Shown here in pieces: positions 51,221 through 60,948 of a DNA stretch of 64,000 nucleotides. The number at the start of each line of letters is the position of its first letter. Positions within the stretch are counted from its first letter, which is position 1. The translations under genes and the position numbers were made by a program. The stretch is taken from contig NZ_FNID01000004.1 in the NCBI RefSeq assembly GCF_900103835.1, positions 44,938 through 108,937 of the forward strand, written 5' to 3'. The notes under the pieces were generated by a model. It was not told the DNA's origin, did no database searches, and saw only the letters and a list, made by a program, of their open reading frames with translations. This DNA is from Acetanaerobacterium elongatum. GTDB taxonomy: Bacteria > Bacillota > Clostridia > Oscillospirales > Ruminococcaceae.

Positions 51221-52315
51221 TTACAAGTAGTTCACCGTTTCAAGCGACGCTTTGCCCAGGATAAACTCCACATCGGAGAACTGGTTCTGCAGGCGGTTTT
51301 TCAGCGACGAGACCGCAAGCATCTCTGTAGCGTAGTGCCCCGCGTCAATGAGGGTGTAGTCCATATTTTTCGCGTCGATAAACACGTTATGCTTTATATC
51401 GCCCGTTACATACGCCTCTGCTCCGGCGTTTACGGCGTTTTGCAGGTATTCGCCGCCCGAACCGCCGCACACCGCCACGGTGTGTACAACTGCGCTGCCG
51501 CGGGTATAGCGGATGCCCTTGGCGCCGAGCTTCTCCTTTACATAGGCCGCGAATTCGGTGGCGGTCATGGGGGTTTCAAGCTCGCCCACGCGCCCGATGG
51601 ATACGCTGTCTCGGATAGCCTGATTTAAAAAGATATCGTAGGCGGGTTCCTCGTAGGGGTGCACCCGCTTCATGGTGGCTATAACCGACGACAAGCGGCT
51701 TTTGGGGCAGATCATCTCAATCCGGCACTCCTTCACCTCTTTGAGGATACCGGATTTACCGATAAACGGGCGTGCCTGATCGTTGGGCTTAAAGGTACCC
51801 TTGCCTGCAGTTTCAAAGGCACAGTCGGTATAGTTGCCCAGCGCACCCGCACCAGCGGCAGCCATGGCAGCCTTTACCTCGTCGGCGTTATGCTTGGGTA
51901 CAAACACTACCACCTTGTAGTATTCGTCGCCCCCCGCATTCTTGAGCCCCTTTACATTCTTTAACCCAAGGGTGCGCACAAGGATATCGTTCACGCCACC
52001 ATTCGCTACATCCAAGCTCGTGTGTGCACAGATTGCCGAGATGCCGTGTTTAATAAGCTTATACACCACCGGCTCGCTCTGCGCCGTTACGGCCTTGACG
52101 GGGTTGAAGATTACAGGATGATGGCTGATAATGAGCCGTGCCCCCGAGATAATTGCCTCGTTGACAACGTCGCCGGTTATATCCAGCGCCAGCATCGCCT
52201 TTGTAACCGGCTGCTCCCTGTCGCCCGCTAGCAGGCCGGAATTATCCCACTTTTCCTGCTGCTTAAAAGGGGCGATACGGTCTATATATCCATAAATCTC
52301 ACCGACAGTAGCCAT
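51221..52315 (-). CDS. Nif3-like dinuclear metal centre protein
   Basis: 364 aa. NIF3/YqfO family (GTP cyclohydrolase I type 2-like). N-terminal LLAGDREQPVTKAMLALDIT and metal-binding ISHHPVIFNP, an inserted PII-like domain (about 130-240, YYKVVVFVPKHNADEVKAAM), and C-terminal YVTGDIKHNVFIDAKNMDYT, then IDAGHYATE. Role unsettled; it usually sits beside trmK, as here, in Firmicutes. The MITE-like element ends 6 nt past its stop codon. Confidence 0.92.
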   Translation of the reverse strand: MATVGEIYGYIDRIAPFKQQEKWDNSGLLAGDREQPVTKAMLALDITGDVVNEAIISGARLIISHHPVIFNPVKAVTAQSEPVVYKLIKHGISAICAHTSLDVANGGVNDILVRTLGLKNVKGLKNAGGDEYYKVVVFVPKHNADEVKAAMAAAGAGALGNYTDCAFETAGKGTFKPNDQARPFIGKSGILKEVKECRIEMICPKSRLSSVIATMKRVHPYEEPAYDIFLNQAIRDSVSIGRVGELETPMTATEFAAYVKEKLGAKGIRYTRGSAVVHTVAVCGGSGGEYLQNAVNAGAEAYVTGDIKHNVFIDAKNMDYTLIDAGHYATEMLAVSSLKNRLQNQFSDVEFILGKASLETVNYL

Positions 52316-52371
52316 AGAAGTTCATGCCCTTTCTTTTCTGTTTTGCCAAAGGCATTAGTGCTCGTTTAATC

Positions 52372-53064
52372 CTATATCGTATATAAAGCTTGAATCTGCT
52401 CCGCGAGCAAACGTAAACGCTGGAGCTCTGGGCCGTTCTCTTCCGCCTTGCCCTGCTCAAGCCCTTGAATGGTTCGGCCTAACACCTCAAGATAGTGCTT
52501 GATATAAGCGGCAGAATCTTCATCGGTGTTGCCTTTCAGCCGCCCGATGCTTTGCAGCAGCAGATCGGGTTCAAGGCAAATGCCTGTATAGGAGGCTAGC
52601 ATTACGGTGTAGTAGTGCCGCCCGATATGGATACCCTGTTCCCTAATAATATCAAATCCGTTTGTAAAAAGAAAGCGGCGAAGGTGCTCCGGGCGCGTCA
52701 TGGGCTGCAGGATAAGATGAACGTCTGCAGCCTTTAGCCATGCAGCGTTATGAATAATATCGGCAATCAGCTCGCCGCCCATGCCGCAGATAATAATATC
52801 CTGCGCACAGTGTTCGGGGAGCGCCTCAAGACCGTTTGAGAGGCAAAGGCTAATCTTTTCCGTAAGGCCAAAACGTTCAACCGTTTTCCTTGCTCTGGCA
52901 AGAGGGGCGCTGTTGATGTCGCAGGCGTAGGCATAAGGCGAAATCCCGCTGCCCGTTAAATAGCAGGGCAGATATGCGTGGTCGGTGCCGATATCGGCCA
53001 CCACGGCGCCCTGACGTACCATTTCAGCCGCGGTGCTCAGGCGTTTATCTAGTGAAGGCAACAT
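52372..53064 (-). CDS. trmK: tRNA (adenine-22 N1)-methyltransferase TrmK
   Basis: 230 aa, Rossmann-fold methyltransferase with a C-terminal helical domain. Hallmarks: RLSTAAEMVRQGAVVADIGT, DHAYLP, then IIICGMGGELIADII. Makes m1A22 in tRNA. It lies 56 nt upstream of the nif3-like gene, the conserved Firmicutes pair. Confidence 0.94.
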   Translation of the reverse strand: MLPSLDKRLSTAAEMVRQGAVVADIGTDHAYLPCYLTGSGISPYAYACDINSAPLARARKTVERFGLTEKISLCLSNGLEALPEHCAQDIIICGMGGELIADIIHNAAWLKAADVHLILQPMTRPEHLRRFLFTNGFDIIREQGIHIGRHYYTVMLASYTGICLEPDLLLQSIGRLKGNTDEDSAAYIKHYLEVLGRTIQGLEQGKAEENGPELQRLRLLAEQIQALYTI

Positions 53065-53126
53065 GCTGTACGTCCTTCCAAAATATTTACTTTTTGTAAT
53101 ACAGCGGTACTATATTACCTTTCTAG

Positions 53127-54386
53127 CTATGCTTGCGGTAACGCATCAACCATCTTTGACGCACGGCTGGTAATAAACACTGTTATATACTGCAATCCGG
53201 TAAGAACCGCCATTGCAATCAGGTAACCGAGCTGCGTCTGTGGGAAGAACAGTATCATCAGCACGCCCGCCGCGCGCCCCAGCCCCAGCAGCATATCCTT
53301 TGTAGCCAAGAGCTCATATTTTGCCTTCGCGCCATCCGCAGTACGGTTAAAGAGCGTAAATATAACCGTAACAATCGGGTTTAACAGTATGATATTAAAA
53401 AAAGCATTGGTAATACTCATGATAATAATCGTTGTAGCGTTCAGTTTAAAAAATAACAGCCCGCTTGCTATAAAAAGCACGGTCGTGGCGGTGAGCATCC
53501 AACGGATACGGTGTTTGGGGTTCATAAAGCGGCCAATCGTCCAGTTTGCGGCTATGGTAAGCACGCTTGCAAGCAGGGTGTTAAAGCCAATCAATGCCTC
53601 GTTTTGAACGTTGGCAAACAGCAAAAGGTTTAAAAAGAAAGCGAAGGTGCCTTCACGAAGGCCCTTGATAAACTCGCACACCATGCAGTAGCGCCAGATA
53701 CGGTTTTTTACTGCATTATTGAGCGCAAGCCCAAAATAGGTCTGGTGGGTTTTTGGGGGAATGGGCGGTATCTTCAATGTACTGAGCACCATCGTAATCA
53801 CGGCCACCAGCAGCGAGGCGCCAAACATCACATAGTAGCCCGTCATACCCTTGAATAATGAGATGATATAGCCCGAAAACATAGGCATAATCAGTGCCAC
53901 CGCACCACCGCTCATACCAAGGAACGAAATGGCGACATCACGGTTCTGCACGGTAGTAAACTCTATGAGCATCACGTTATAGGCTATCCAGTAAGCACTG
54001 CTTGCAAATGCCGAAAGTATGGCAATAGACGGCATGCCCACAGCCAGCGTTCCGGTGAACATCAAGGCAAAAAAGGTAAGGTACATGACGATATAAAGCA
54101 GAATGCCCACCCGCGAGGAGATTCTTGGGGATGTTTTTCGCATATATAAAGCGGCCAGCGGCATAGACACTGCAAAGGCCAGATAAAAGATGAAATTGTA
54201 GCGCAGGATAATGCTATTCTCACCTGTTAACCGATAAAGCAGTGTGTTGATAAATACGCCGTGCAGGTTGGTAAAGATTAAAAAACAGGTATGTACACCC
54301 GCAAACCGCAGGCAGTTTGACGAGAGGGCCGTAATGCCCAGCACATCCGCAGCTCTGGCTTTGAACCTGGTAAATGCATCGTCCAT
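53127..54386 (-). CDS. MFS-type membrane transporter
   Basis: 419 aa with about 12 membrane segments; the most visible are FAFFLNLLLFANVQNEALIG and VGILLYIVMYLTFFALMFTG, and the loop between halves is short. It resembles the permeases of the BC/MFS_1-like group seen in Firmicutes next to cell-wall loci, but no substrate motif stands out. Long frame to 54431 shortened to the ATG at 54386, which has AAGGAAAGG nine bases upstream. It follows trmK in the same direction, but the transcript relation is not proven. Confidence 0.8.
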   Translation of the reverse strand: MDDAFTRFKARAADVLGITALSSNCLRFAGVHTCFLIFTNLHGVFINTLLYRLTGENSIILRYNFIFYLAFAVSMPLAALYMRKTSPRISSRVGILLYIVMYLTFFALMFTGTLAVGMPSIAILSAFASSAYWIAYNVMLIEFTTVQNRDVAISFLGMSGGAVALIMPMFSGYIISLFKGMTGYYVMFGASLLVAVITMVLSTLKIPPIPPKTHQTYFGLALNNAVKNRIWRYCMVCEFIKGLREGTFAFFLNLLLFANVQNEALIGFNTLLASVLTIAANWTIGRFMNPKHRIRWMLTATTVLFIASGLLFFKLNATTIIIMSITNAFFNIILLNPIVTVIFTLFNRTADGAKAKYELLATKDMLLGLGRAAGVLMILFFPQTQLGYLIAMAVLTGLQYITVFITSRASKMVDALPQA

Positions 54387-54559
54387 AGAGATAAGCCTTT
54401 CCTTCAAATTCAGCCTTGGCTTTTCAGGCAAGACCGCAGAAAATGGTGAGATTTTGTAATAACCCAGGTAAGTCTATTGTTTTTTTACAAAGCTAAGCCG
54501 CCCGATGCAAAAATGCCGCGGACGGTAAGCGGAAAATGTTCGGTTTTAGGCCAATATAT

Positions 54560-54760
54560 TTATTTGTTTGCAAGGAACTCATTGATGGATTGTACCAGCT
54601 CGTCACTGTCTACTCCATGCACCTCGCAAGCCTGCTCAATGGTTTCACCTCTGGCGGAAGGGCAGCCTAAGCAGTGCATACCCATGCCAAGAAAGAACTG
54701 AGCGGTTTCGGGGTTAGCGTCTAAAACCTCGCCGATAAGTGTATCTTTTGTAATCGTCAT
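54560..54760 (-). CDS. DUF1858-type small redox-associated protein
   Basis: 66 aa. DUF1858 pattern TLIGEVLDANPETAQFFLGM, then GMHCLGCPSARGETIEQACE with the conserved CLGCP cysteines. Usually found beside hybrid-cluster proteins or nitroreductases; partner not seen here. ATG at 54760 (AAAGGAAATAC upstream); longer frames are not supported. Confidence 0.85.
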   Translation of the reverse strand: MTITKDTLIGEVLDANPETAQFFLGMGMHCLGCPSARGETIEQACEVHGVDSDELVQSINEFLANK

Positions 54761-54823
54761 GATTGTATTTCCTTTCTTTAATGACTTCCAACTATACCGC
54801 AACAGTATATACGGCTTAGCTAT

Positions 54824-54852
54824 ATTATAATGTGCGCTTAACGCCTTTGCAA
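54824..54852 (-). promoter_or_regulatory. Promoter of the DUF1858 gene
   Basis: Minus strand TTGCAA (54852-54847), 17-nt spacer, TATAAT (54829-54824). Confidence 0.65.
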
Positions 54853-54907
54853 TATGCAAAACAGAAATTAATGACGCAGATGGCTCTTCTATCTCAGCCG
54901 TAAAATA

Positions 54908-54942
54908 TCTTCCGCCGCAGAATATTCTTCTGCGGCGGAAGA
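54908..54942 (-). terminator. Terminator of the xylose operon
   Basis: Perfect 15-bp GC-rich stem TCTTCCGCCGCAGAA/TTCTGCGGCGGAAGA (54908-54922 with 54928-54942) followed on the minus strand by TATTTTACG; 26 nt past the xylB stop. Confidence 0.75.
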
Positions 54943-54968
54943 CGGGAGGAAGTTATAAAATGAAATAA

Positions 54969-56492
54969 TCAAAACTTACTGAGCTCGGCAAAGCGGTCTT
55001 TCAAGCTGCTGTAGAGCGCTTTGTAAAGCCTGTGGTAATCGGTATACACCTGTACGTTTTCGGGAATAGGCTTGCTGGGGTTTTCGGGGTGAACCGCCAT
55101 TGCGCACGCATCAGGAACACTTTTAAACAGCCCGGCGGCTACACCGGCCAAAATTGCAACGCCCAGTGCGGGGCCTTCCTTGGAAGAGGAGGTATAAACG
55201 CCGCAGTTGTACATATCGGCAAGCATCTGGCGCCACAGCTTGCTGGTGCCTCCGCCGCCGCAGGCGATCATCTCGTTTACCGAGCTGCCCATCTCCTGCA
55301 GGATATCGTTGCAGTCTTTGAGGGAGAATGATACGCCCTCCATTACTGCGCGGATAAGCTCGGGCTTTTTATGCATTGCCGACAAACCGAAGAATACGCC
55401 GCGGCAGTTGGGATCAAGGTGGGGGGTGCGCTCGCCCATCAGGTAGGGCAGGTACAGCAGGCGGTTGCTACCCGCAGGAACCTCGGCGGCATCCTTATCC
55501 ATGAGGTAGTACGGGTCTTTTCCGGTCTGCTCAGCCTTGGTGATGTAATCTTCGCAGAAGTTATCACGGAACCATTTGAGCGAAAGCCCGGCGCCCTGGG
55601 TAACACCCATGATGTGCCAGCAGCCCGGCACCGCACAGCAGAATGTATGCACACGGCCCTTCGGGTCGATGGTAATCTTGGAGGTATGCGCAAATACAAC
55701 GCCTGAGGTACCGATGGTGGTAAATGCCTTGCCGTCGGCCACAACGCCGGTGCCTACGGCGGCGGCTGCGTTATCGCCTGCGCCCGCGGCTACAACCGTG
55801 CCTTCGGCAAGGCCGGTGAGTGCGGCGGCCTGAGCGGTGATTCTGCCGCTGATATCGGGTGACTCATACACCTTTGCAAGCAGTGATGCGTCGATATCCA
55901 GCTTGTCTAAAACCTCCTGCGACCAGCAGCGGTTGGGTACATCCAACAGCTGCATGCCGCTGGCGTCGGAAACATCGGTGGCATACTCGCCGGTAAGCAT
56001 AAAGCGAACATAATCCTTCGGCAGCAGGATATGCCTGCAGCGCTTGTAGTTTTCCGGCTCATTGTTGCGAACCCACAGAATCTTGGATGCGGTAAACCCG
56101 GTGAGGGCAGGGTTGGCGGTAATCTCGATTAAACGCTTGGCCCCTACCTTTTCGGTAATCTCGACGCATTCCTTGGCGGTGCGCTGGTCGCACCAGATAA
56201 TCGAGGGGCGGATTACACGGTTGTTCTCATCCAGCATAACTAAGCCGTGCATCTGGCCCGAAAGCCCGATGCCCTTGATGTCGGCAGCGTTAACGCCAGA
56301 CTGGGCAATTACCGCTTTGATGGTGGCAACCGAGGCCTCGTACCAATCCTCGGGGTTTTGCTCGGCCCAACCGTTATGCGGCTGGCTGAGCGGGTATTCC
56401 TGCGAGGCGGAGGCAATTACGATGCAGCTTTCGTCAAATAAAACCGTTTTGGTTGCCGAGGTACCGATATCTATACCTATCAGGTAATTCAT
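54969..56492 (-). CDS. xylB: Xylulokinase
   Basis: 507 aa, FGGY kinase. LIGIDIGTSATKTVLFDESC, the substrate-near QNPEDWYEASVATIKAVIAQ and IKGIGLSGQMHGLVMLD are typical; the second FGGY part has AVMEGVSFSLKDCNDILQ and CGGGGTSKLWRQMLADMY. It phosphorylates D-xylulose at C5, feeding the pentose-phosphate route. 83 nt downstream of xylA. Confidence 0.94.
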   Translation of the reverse strand: MNYLIGIDIGTSATKTVLFDESCIVIASASQEYPLSQPHNGWAEQNPEDWYEASVATIKAVIAQSGVNAADIKGIGLSGQMHGLVMLDENNRVIRPSIIWCDQRTAKECVEITEKVGAKRLIEITANPALTGFTASKILWVRNNEPENYKRCRHILLPKDYVRFMLTGEYATDVSDASGMQLLDVPNRCWSQEVLDKLDIDASLLAKVYESPDISGRITAQAAALTGLAEGTVVAAGAGDNAAAAVGTGVVADGKAFTTIGTSGVVFAHTSKITIDPKGRVHTFCCAVPGCWHIMGVTQGAGLSLKWFRDNFCEDYITKAEQTGKDPYYLMDKDAAEVPAGSNRLLYLPYLMGERTPHLDPNCRGVFFGLSAMHKKPELIRAVMEGVSFSLKDCNDILQEMGSSVNEMIACGGGGTSKLWRQMLADMYNCGVYTSSSKEGPALGVAILAGVAAGLFKSVPDACAMAVHPENPSKPIPENVQVYTDYHRLYKALYSSLKDRFAELSKF

Positions 56493-56575
56493 CAGGTTTT
56501 CACCCTTTCAAATAGGATTTAAAAAGTATCCGGGCATACTGCCCGGATAAGGAAGAGGATTATAATGAAAAGAAA

Positions 56576-57889
56576 TTAACCAAAGATAATCTCGTTGAGT
56601 ACGCTCTCAAGGTATTCCTGCTTGCCGCTTTCCATCTTGGGCTCGCCGTTCTTGAGGGTGTAGGCTTCGAGCTGCTCGAGGGTAACCTTACCGTCAACAA
56701 TGTCTTTACCGATGCCGGTTTTGTAGGAGGCATAACGGTTTTCAACAAACTTATCCAGTCTGCCGTCTTCGATAGCTGCAGCAGCCTTAATCAGGCCGAG
56801 AGCAAAGGCATCCATACCGCTGATATACGCAAGCGCGATATCCTCGAAGGTGAACGAACCGCGACGAACCTTGGCGTCAAAGTTTAAGCCGCCGTTGGTG
56901 AAGCCGCCCGCCTTGAGCACTTCATACATGCACAGGGTGGTGTCGTATACATTGGTGGGGAATTGGTCGGTATCCCAGCCCAGCAGGTAGTCGCCCTGGT
57001 TAGCGTCAATGGAGCCAAACACGCCGTTGATGCGTGCGGTTCTGAGCTCGTGCTGGAAGGTGTGCATAGCAAGGGTTGCATGGTTTGCTTCGATGTTCAT
57101 CTTAAAGTCTTTATCAAGGCCGTATTTTCTTAAGAAGCCGATTACGGTAGCGGTATCAAAATCGTACTGATGCTTGGTGGGCTCCTTCGGCTTGGGCTCG
57201 ATGTAGAAGTCGCCGGTAAAGCCCTTGGAGCGACCATACGCAACAGCCAGCTTCATCAGACGGGCCATATTGTCAAGCTCTAAGCCCATATCGGTGTTCA
57301 GCAGGGTTTCGTAGCCCTCACGGCCGCCCCAGAACACATAGCCCTTACCGCCGAGGCGGATGGTGGCGTCGATGGCGTTCTTAATCTGAGAAGCAGCATA
57401 TGCAAAGCTGTCAGCGTTGCAGGAGGTACCTGCGCCGTGCATGTAGCGGGGGTTGCCAAAGCAGTTCGCAGTTCCCCACAGCAGCTTGATGCCGGTTTTC
57501 TTCATCAGGCCATCAATGTACTCTACCATTTCAAGCAGATTGGCGCGGGTTTCTTCAAAGGTGGCGCCTTCGGGAGCGATGTCAAGGTCGTGGAAGCAGA
57601 AGTATTCAATACCCAGCTTCTGCATGAACTCAAAGCCTGCGTCAGCCTTTGCCTTGGCCTGAGCCATCGGGTCGGTCTGCCCATAGGTGCGGCCCATGGT
57701 CTCGACACCGAACGGATCTCTTCCGCCCGCGCAGAGGGTGTGCCAGTAAGACATAGCAAACTTCAGGTGCTCCTTCATGGGCTTGCCCATGATGATTTGA
57801 TCGGGGTTATAAAACTTAAATGCCATAGGGTTCTTGGACTTGCTACCCTCGTACTTTACGGTGGGAACAGTAGGGAAATAACTGGCCAT
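56576..57889 (-). CDS. xylA: Xylose isomerase
   Basis: 437 aa TIM-barrel enzyme of the class II (longer) group. Catalytic [20 protein letters not shown], metal-binding [20 protein letters not shown] and [20 protein letters not shown]; end [10 protein letters not shown]. Interconverts D-xylose and D-xylulose. Strong AGGAGGTAAATAG before ATG 57889. It lies between the regulator and xylB, making a three-gene operon; no xylose transporter is in the window. Confidence 0.97.
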   Translation of the reverse strand: MASYFPTVPTVKYEGSKSKNPMAFKFYNPDQIIMGKPMKEHLKFAMSYWHTLCAGGRDPFGVETMGRTYGQTDPMAQAKAKADAGFEFMQKLGIEYFCFHDLDIAPEGATFEETRANLLEMVEYIDGLMKKTGIKLLWGTANCFGNPRYMHGAGTSCNADSFAYAASQIKNAIDATIRLGGKGYVFWGGREGYETLLNTDMGLELDNMARLMKLAVAYGRSKGFTGDFYIEPKPKEPTKHQYDFDTATVIGFLRKYGLDKDFKMNIEANHATLAMHTFQHELRTARINGVFGSIDANQGDYLLGWDTDQFPTNVYDTTLCMYEVLKAGGFTNGGLNFDAKVRRGSFTFEDIALAYISGMDAFALGLIKAAAAIEDGRLDKFVENRYASYKTGIGKDIVDGKVTLEQLEAYTLKNGEPKMESGKQEYLESVLNEIIFG

Positions 57890-57921
57890 TTCTATTTACC
57901 TCCTAAGTAAATTAAAGATTC

Positions 57922-58953
57922 TCATAGATTCTCTAAGATTTTTATTTCATTTTTAACGAAATACTGGTCATTATCCGGTTTCTTTCCGGTAATCAGGTAA
58001 TCAAACACGATGCGTGCCGACTTGTAACCCTGCGTGAACGGCTGCTGGCAGATGGTAGCGGCTATTACGCCCTTTTTCATCATCTCCACGGTGGTGGGAA
58101 CCTTATCGTGACAGACAATCTTGATTTTACCCTCCAGGCCCAGTGACTGCACCGCACGGCATGCACCGTAAACACCGCCCGCCACCACATACAGGGCGTT
58201 AATCTTCGGGTTCTCCTCCAGCATGCGCTTGGTTACGTCAAAAGCTTGAATCTCATCATCATTGGTCTCACGGAAATCGGCTACCGTAAACTTCTTGAAA
58301 CGGCTGTTCATCACATTTTTAAAACCCGCGATGCGCCGTGCGTGCCCCAGCACCTTAATGGAACCGGTAAGCACTCCGATGGTTGCTGTACCCCCGGTAA
58401 GGATACCCATCATACCACAAGCGGTTTCGCCGCCCTTGAAATAATCGCTGCCAACATAGCACAAACGCCGGGTGTTCTCGATATCGCTGTTGATGGTCAC
58501 AACGCAGATGCCGGAATCGGAAAGCTCGTTAATCTTGGCCGCAATCAACGGGTCGTTAATTGGGGTGAGCACCAACGCGTTTATTTTATCGGCAATCTCG
58601 TTGATAATCTCAAGCTGCCTTTTAGCCTCATAGCCTTTCATGGTCTTAACCAGAAACCTTGTGCCGTAATCAGTCAGTTCGGTTTCCGCCTGCTTGATGC
58701 CACGAAGCACATCTTCAAAGAATGCGTTACCCTCGGAGGTAAGCACAACGCCGATAACAAAAGACTTTTTCTTTGCGGCGAGCGCCTTACCGGCCACATT
58801 GGGCACATAGCCTAGCTGTTCGGCAATACCGCGTATCATCTGCTCGGTTTGCGGCTTTACCCTGCCGCGGTTGTTGAGTACACGGTCTACTGTTCCTCTG
58901 GAAACTCCGCAGATTTCTGAAATCTGTTTAATTGTAACGGGCATGCGTAGCAT
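57922..58953 (-). CDS. LacI-family regulator of the xylose operon
   Basis: 343 aa. HTH (VTIKQISEICGVSRGTVDRV) followed by the hinge and a periplasmic-binding-protein-like sensor domain (Peripla_BP_4 type: FVIGVVLTSEGNAFFEDVLR). Effector probably xylose or a related sugar (inference from xylAB). ATG at 58953 has GGA eight bases away; the protein begins with a few extra residues before MPVTIKQ. The palindrome GTGCTCAAGCAC in its leader is a candidate operator for autoregulation of the whole operon. Confidence 0.88.
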   Translation of the reverse strand: MLRMPVTIKQISEICGVSRGTVDRVLNNRGRVKPQTEQMIRGIAEQLGYVPNVAGKALAAKKKSFVIGVVLTSEGNAFFEDVLRGIKQAETELTDYGTRFLVKTMKGYEAKRQLEIINEIADKINALVLTPINDPLIAAKINELSDSGICVVTINSDIENTRRLCYVGSDYFKGGETACGMMGILTGGTATIGVLTGSIKVLGHARRIAGFKNVMNSRFKKFTVADFRETNDDEIQAFDVTKRMLEENPKINALYVVAGGVYGACRAVQSLGLEGKIKIVCHDKVPTTVEMMKKGVIAATICQQPFTQGYKSARIVFDYLITGKKPDNDQYFVKNEIKILENL

Positions 58954-58990
58954 CACCGCTTTCCTTCAGGAGTATAGCCTTTGGTTTTGC

Positions 58991-59002
58991 GTGCTCAAGC
59001 AC
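58991..59002. promoter_or_regulatory. Candidate LacI-type operator
   Basis: Perfect 12-bp palindrome GTGCTCAAGCAC, about 38 nt upstream of the regulator gene and just after its promoter, a place where binding would block transcription. Confidence 0.5.
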
Positions 59003-59017
59003 ATATTCTTTGCCTAT

Positions 59018-59046
59018 ATAATAATATATAATAAATTGCTTGTCAA
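59018..59046 (-). promoter_or_regulatory. Promoter of the lacI-xylA-xylB operon
   Basis: Minus strand TTGACA (59046-59041), 17-nt spacer, TATTAT (59023-59018). The -35 matches consensus exactly. Confidence 0.75.
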
Positions 59047-59147
59047 TACTTCTCGTAAAAAAAAGATGTTAGCTCGCCGCTTAAGGCTCTATCGGCCGGC
59101 TAATAAGGCTGCTTCTAGCAGCTGATTACGATGTGCATAGGCACAAA

Positions 59148-59181
59148 AACCGGGAATATGCTGTACAGCATATTCCCGGTT
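59148..59181 (-). terminator. Terminator of the amino-acid ABC transporter operon
   Basis: 16-bp perfect stem AACCGGGAATATGCTG/CAGCATATTCCCGGTT (59148-59163 with 59166-59181) with loop TA, then TTTGTGCC on the minus strand. Confidence 0.85.
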
Positions 59182-59217
59182 TATTAGCGATTCTATAGGA
59201 TTATATATACGAAGCGG

Positions 59218-59955
59218 TTATTTTTCGAGTGTGCGCTTTAAGAACTCCTTAGTGCGCTCGTTCTTGGGGTTGGTGAAGATTACATCCGGAGTATCGTCTT
59301 CCACGATAACGCCCTTATCCATAAACAGTACGCGATTGGCTACCTCGCGTGCAAAGTCCATCTCGTGCGTTACCACTACCATCGTCAGGCCGCTCTTGGC
59401 AAGGGTTTTCATTACCTTGAGCACCTCGCCCACCATCTCAGGGTCCAGGGCGCTGGTGGGTTCATCGAACAGCAGGGCGTCCGGCTCCATCGAAAGCGCG
59501 CGGGCTATGGCTACACGCTGCTTCTGCCCGCCCGAAAGCTGGGAGGGACGTGCGTTAATATATTTATCCATACCCACCAGTTCAAGGAACTTCATCGCAG
59601 TCTCGGTTGCCTGCTCTTTGCTGCGGCCAAGCACCTTGACAGGCCCCACCGTGCAGTTGCCAAGCGCCGTAAGGTTGTTAAACAGGTTAAACTGCTGGAA
59701 CACCATGCCCATCTTGGTGCGGTATTCCGCGCGCGAAAGCCTGCTGGAGAGCACGTTTTCACCGTGATAGGTAATCTCGCCGGAGGTGGGATCTTCTAAA
59801 AGATTGATGCAGCGCAGCAGGGTGCTCTTACCCGAGCCGCTGGAGCCGATGATGCACACCACCTCGCCCTTGTTTACGTCAAGGCTGATGTCTTTAAGCA
59901 CCTCGTTGCCGCCGAAGCTTTTCTGCAGGTGACGAATCTCAATAACCTTTTCCAT
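59218..59955 (-). CDS. Polar amino-acid ABC transporter ATPase (GlnQ/ArtP type)
   Basis: 245 aa. Walker [19 protein letters not shown]-loop VFQQFNLF, signature [19 protein letters not shown], Walker [19 protein letters not shown]-loop VVVTHEMDF. Powers import of an amino acid (glutamine, arginine, cystine or similar). The permease stop TGA overlaps its ATG (TGATG). Confidence 0.95.
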   Translation of the reverse strand: MEKVIEIRHLQKSFGGNEVLKDISLDVNKGEVVCIIGSSGSGKSTLLRCINLLEDPTSGEITYHGENVLSSRLSRAEYRTKMGMVFQQFNLFNNLTALGNCTVGPVKVLGRSKEQATETAMKFLELVGMDKYINARPSQLSGGQKQRVAIARALSMEPDALLFDEPTSALDPEMVGEVLKVMKTLAKSGLTMVVVTHEMDFAREVANRVLFMDKGVIVEDDTPDVIFTNPKNERTKEFLKRTLEK

Positions 59956-60746
59956 CACAGCGTACCGCCTTTCACCTTGAACTCCTGCTCAGGGGTGGTC
60001 TGCGAACCGTGGATGGTGTAGGAATCGGAGCCATCCATGCGCTTTTCAACCGCCTTGAGGATGCGCGTAACCGTGAAGGTCATGATGAAGTACATAATGC
60101 AGATGATAAGGTATGCAGGGAAGTACTGGAACGTAATACCTGCAACCGTCTTACCTTGAAAGAAAAGCTCTGTAACTGCTATTACATTCAATACAGAAGT
60201 ATCCTTAATGTTAATAACAAACTCGTTGCCGGTGGCGGGAAGGATATTGCGTATTACCTGAGGCATGATGATGTTGAGCATGGTTTTAATGTGTGTCATA
60301 CCGATGGAATGTGCTGCTTCGAACTGGCCCTTATCCACCGATAGGATGCCGCCGCGTACAATCTCAGACATATACGCGCCAGTGTTAATAGAAACAATTA
60401 AAATACCTGCAAGAGTTGTATCCATATAAAAGCCTGCAAAGGCAGCACCGTAAAAAATAACCGTTGCCTGTACAATCATTGGGGTTCCACGAAACACCTC
60501 AATGTATGCGGTAAGGATAAAGTTAAGTATTTTAAGTACTGACCGTTTAACAGCGGAATCACGCGCACTTACCGGAATGGTGCGTACCACGCCAACAATC
60601 AGCCCTATCGCCGAACCAATAATTGTACCTGTAATAGAAATGAGTAGGGTGATACCCGCTCCCATAAGCAATAACGGCCAATAGTTTTGAACAATACTTG
60701 ATGTCCATTCCCAAAAGCTCATTTCAGCTGCAGCAGAAAGTAACAT
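59955..60746 (-). CDS. Polar amino-acid ABC transporter permease (HisM/GlnP type)
   Basis: 263 aa with about five membrane helices. EAA loop [20 protein letters not shown] followed by [20 protein letters not shown], and the N-terminal [16 protein letters not shown] (RGTP motif), all typical of the HisM/GlnP family. Start ATG 60746 has AAAGGAG. Operates as a homodimer with the ATPase gene that overlaps it. Confidence 0.95.
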   Translation of the reverse strand: MLLSAAAEMSFWEWTSSIVQNYWPLLLMGAGITLLISITGTIIGSAIGLIVGVVRTIPVSARDSAVKRSVLKILNFILTAYIEVFRGTPMIVQATVIFYGAAFAGFYMDTTLAGILIVSINTGAYMSEIVRGGILSVDKGQFEAAHSIGMTHIKTMLNIIMPQVIRNILPATGNEFVINIKDTSVLNVIAVTELFFQGKTVAGITFQYFPAYLIICIMYFIMTFTVTRILKAVEKRMDGSDSYTIHGSQTTPEQEFKVKGGTL

Positions 60747-60904
60747 TTGTGTGGCTCCTTTACTTCGGGTTTAAGCAAGTTATAATAATGCTAATGATTG
60801 ATTATACCAGAAAAAGCCCTATTGAGCAACATTTTTCTATCACTCCGGCTCCGTATTACTCCATTTTTAACATCTGTAATCGTGGTAATCACAATCATTT
60901 AAAA

Positions 60905-60926
60905 GGGAGGGCATTTTTGCCCTCCC
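60905..60926 (-). terminator. Intercistronic terminator or attenuator after the binding-protein gene
   Basis: Stem GGGAGGGCA/TGCCCTCCC (60905-60913 with 60918-60926) followed on the minus strand by TTTTAAATG, in the 202-nt gap between the binding-protein and permease genes. It may make the binding protein more abundant than the membrane subunits. Confidence 0.7.
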
Positions 60927-60948
60927 TGCATGATTTAGACCTTTTGAA

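Noticed and set aside
59101..59217. Riboswitch or regulatory RNA downstream of the amino-acid operon
   Set aside because: The only strong structure is the 16-bp hairpin with U-tract, which is a terminator.
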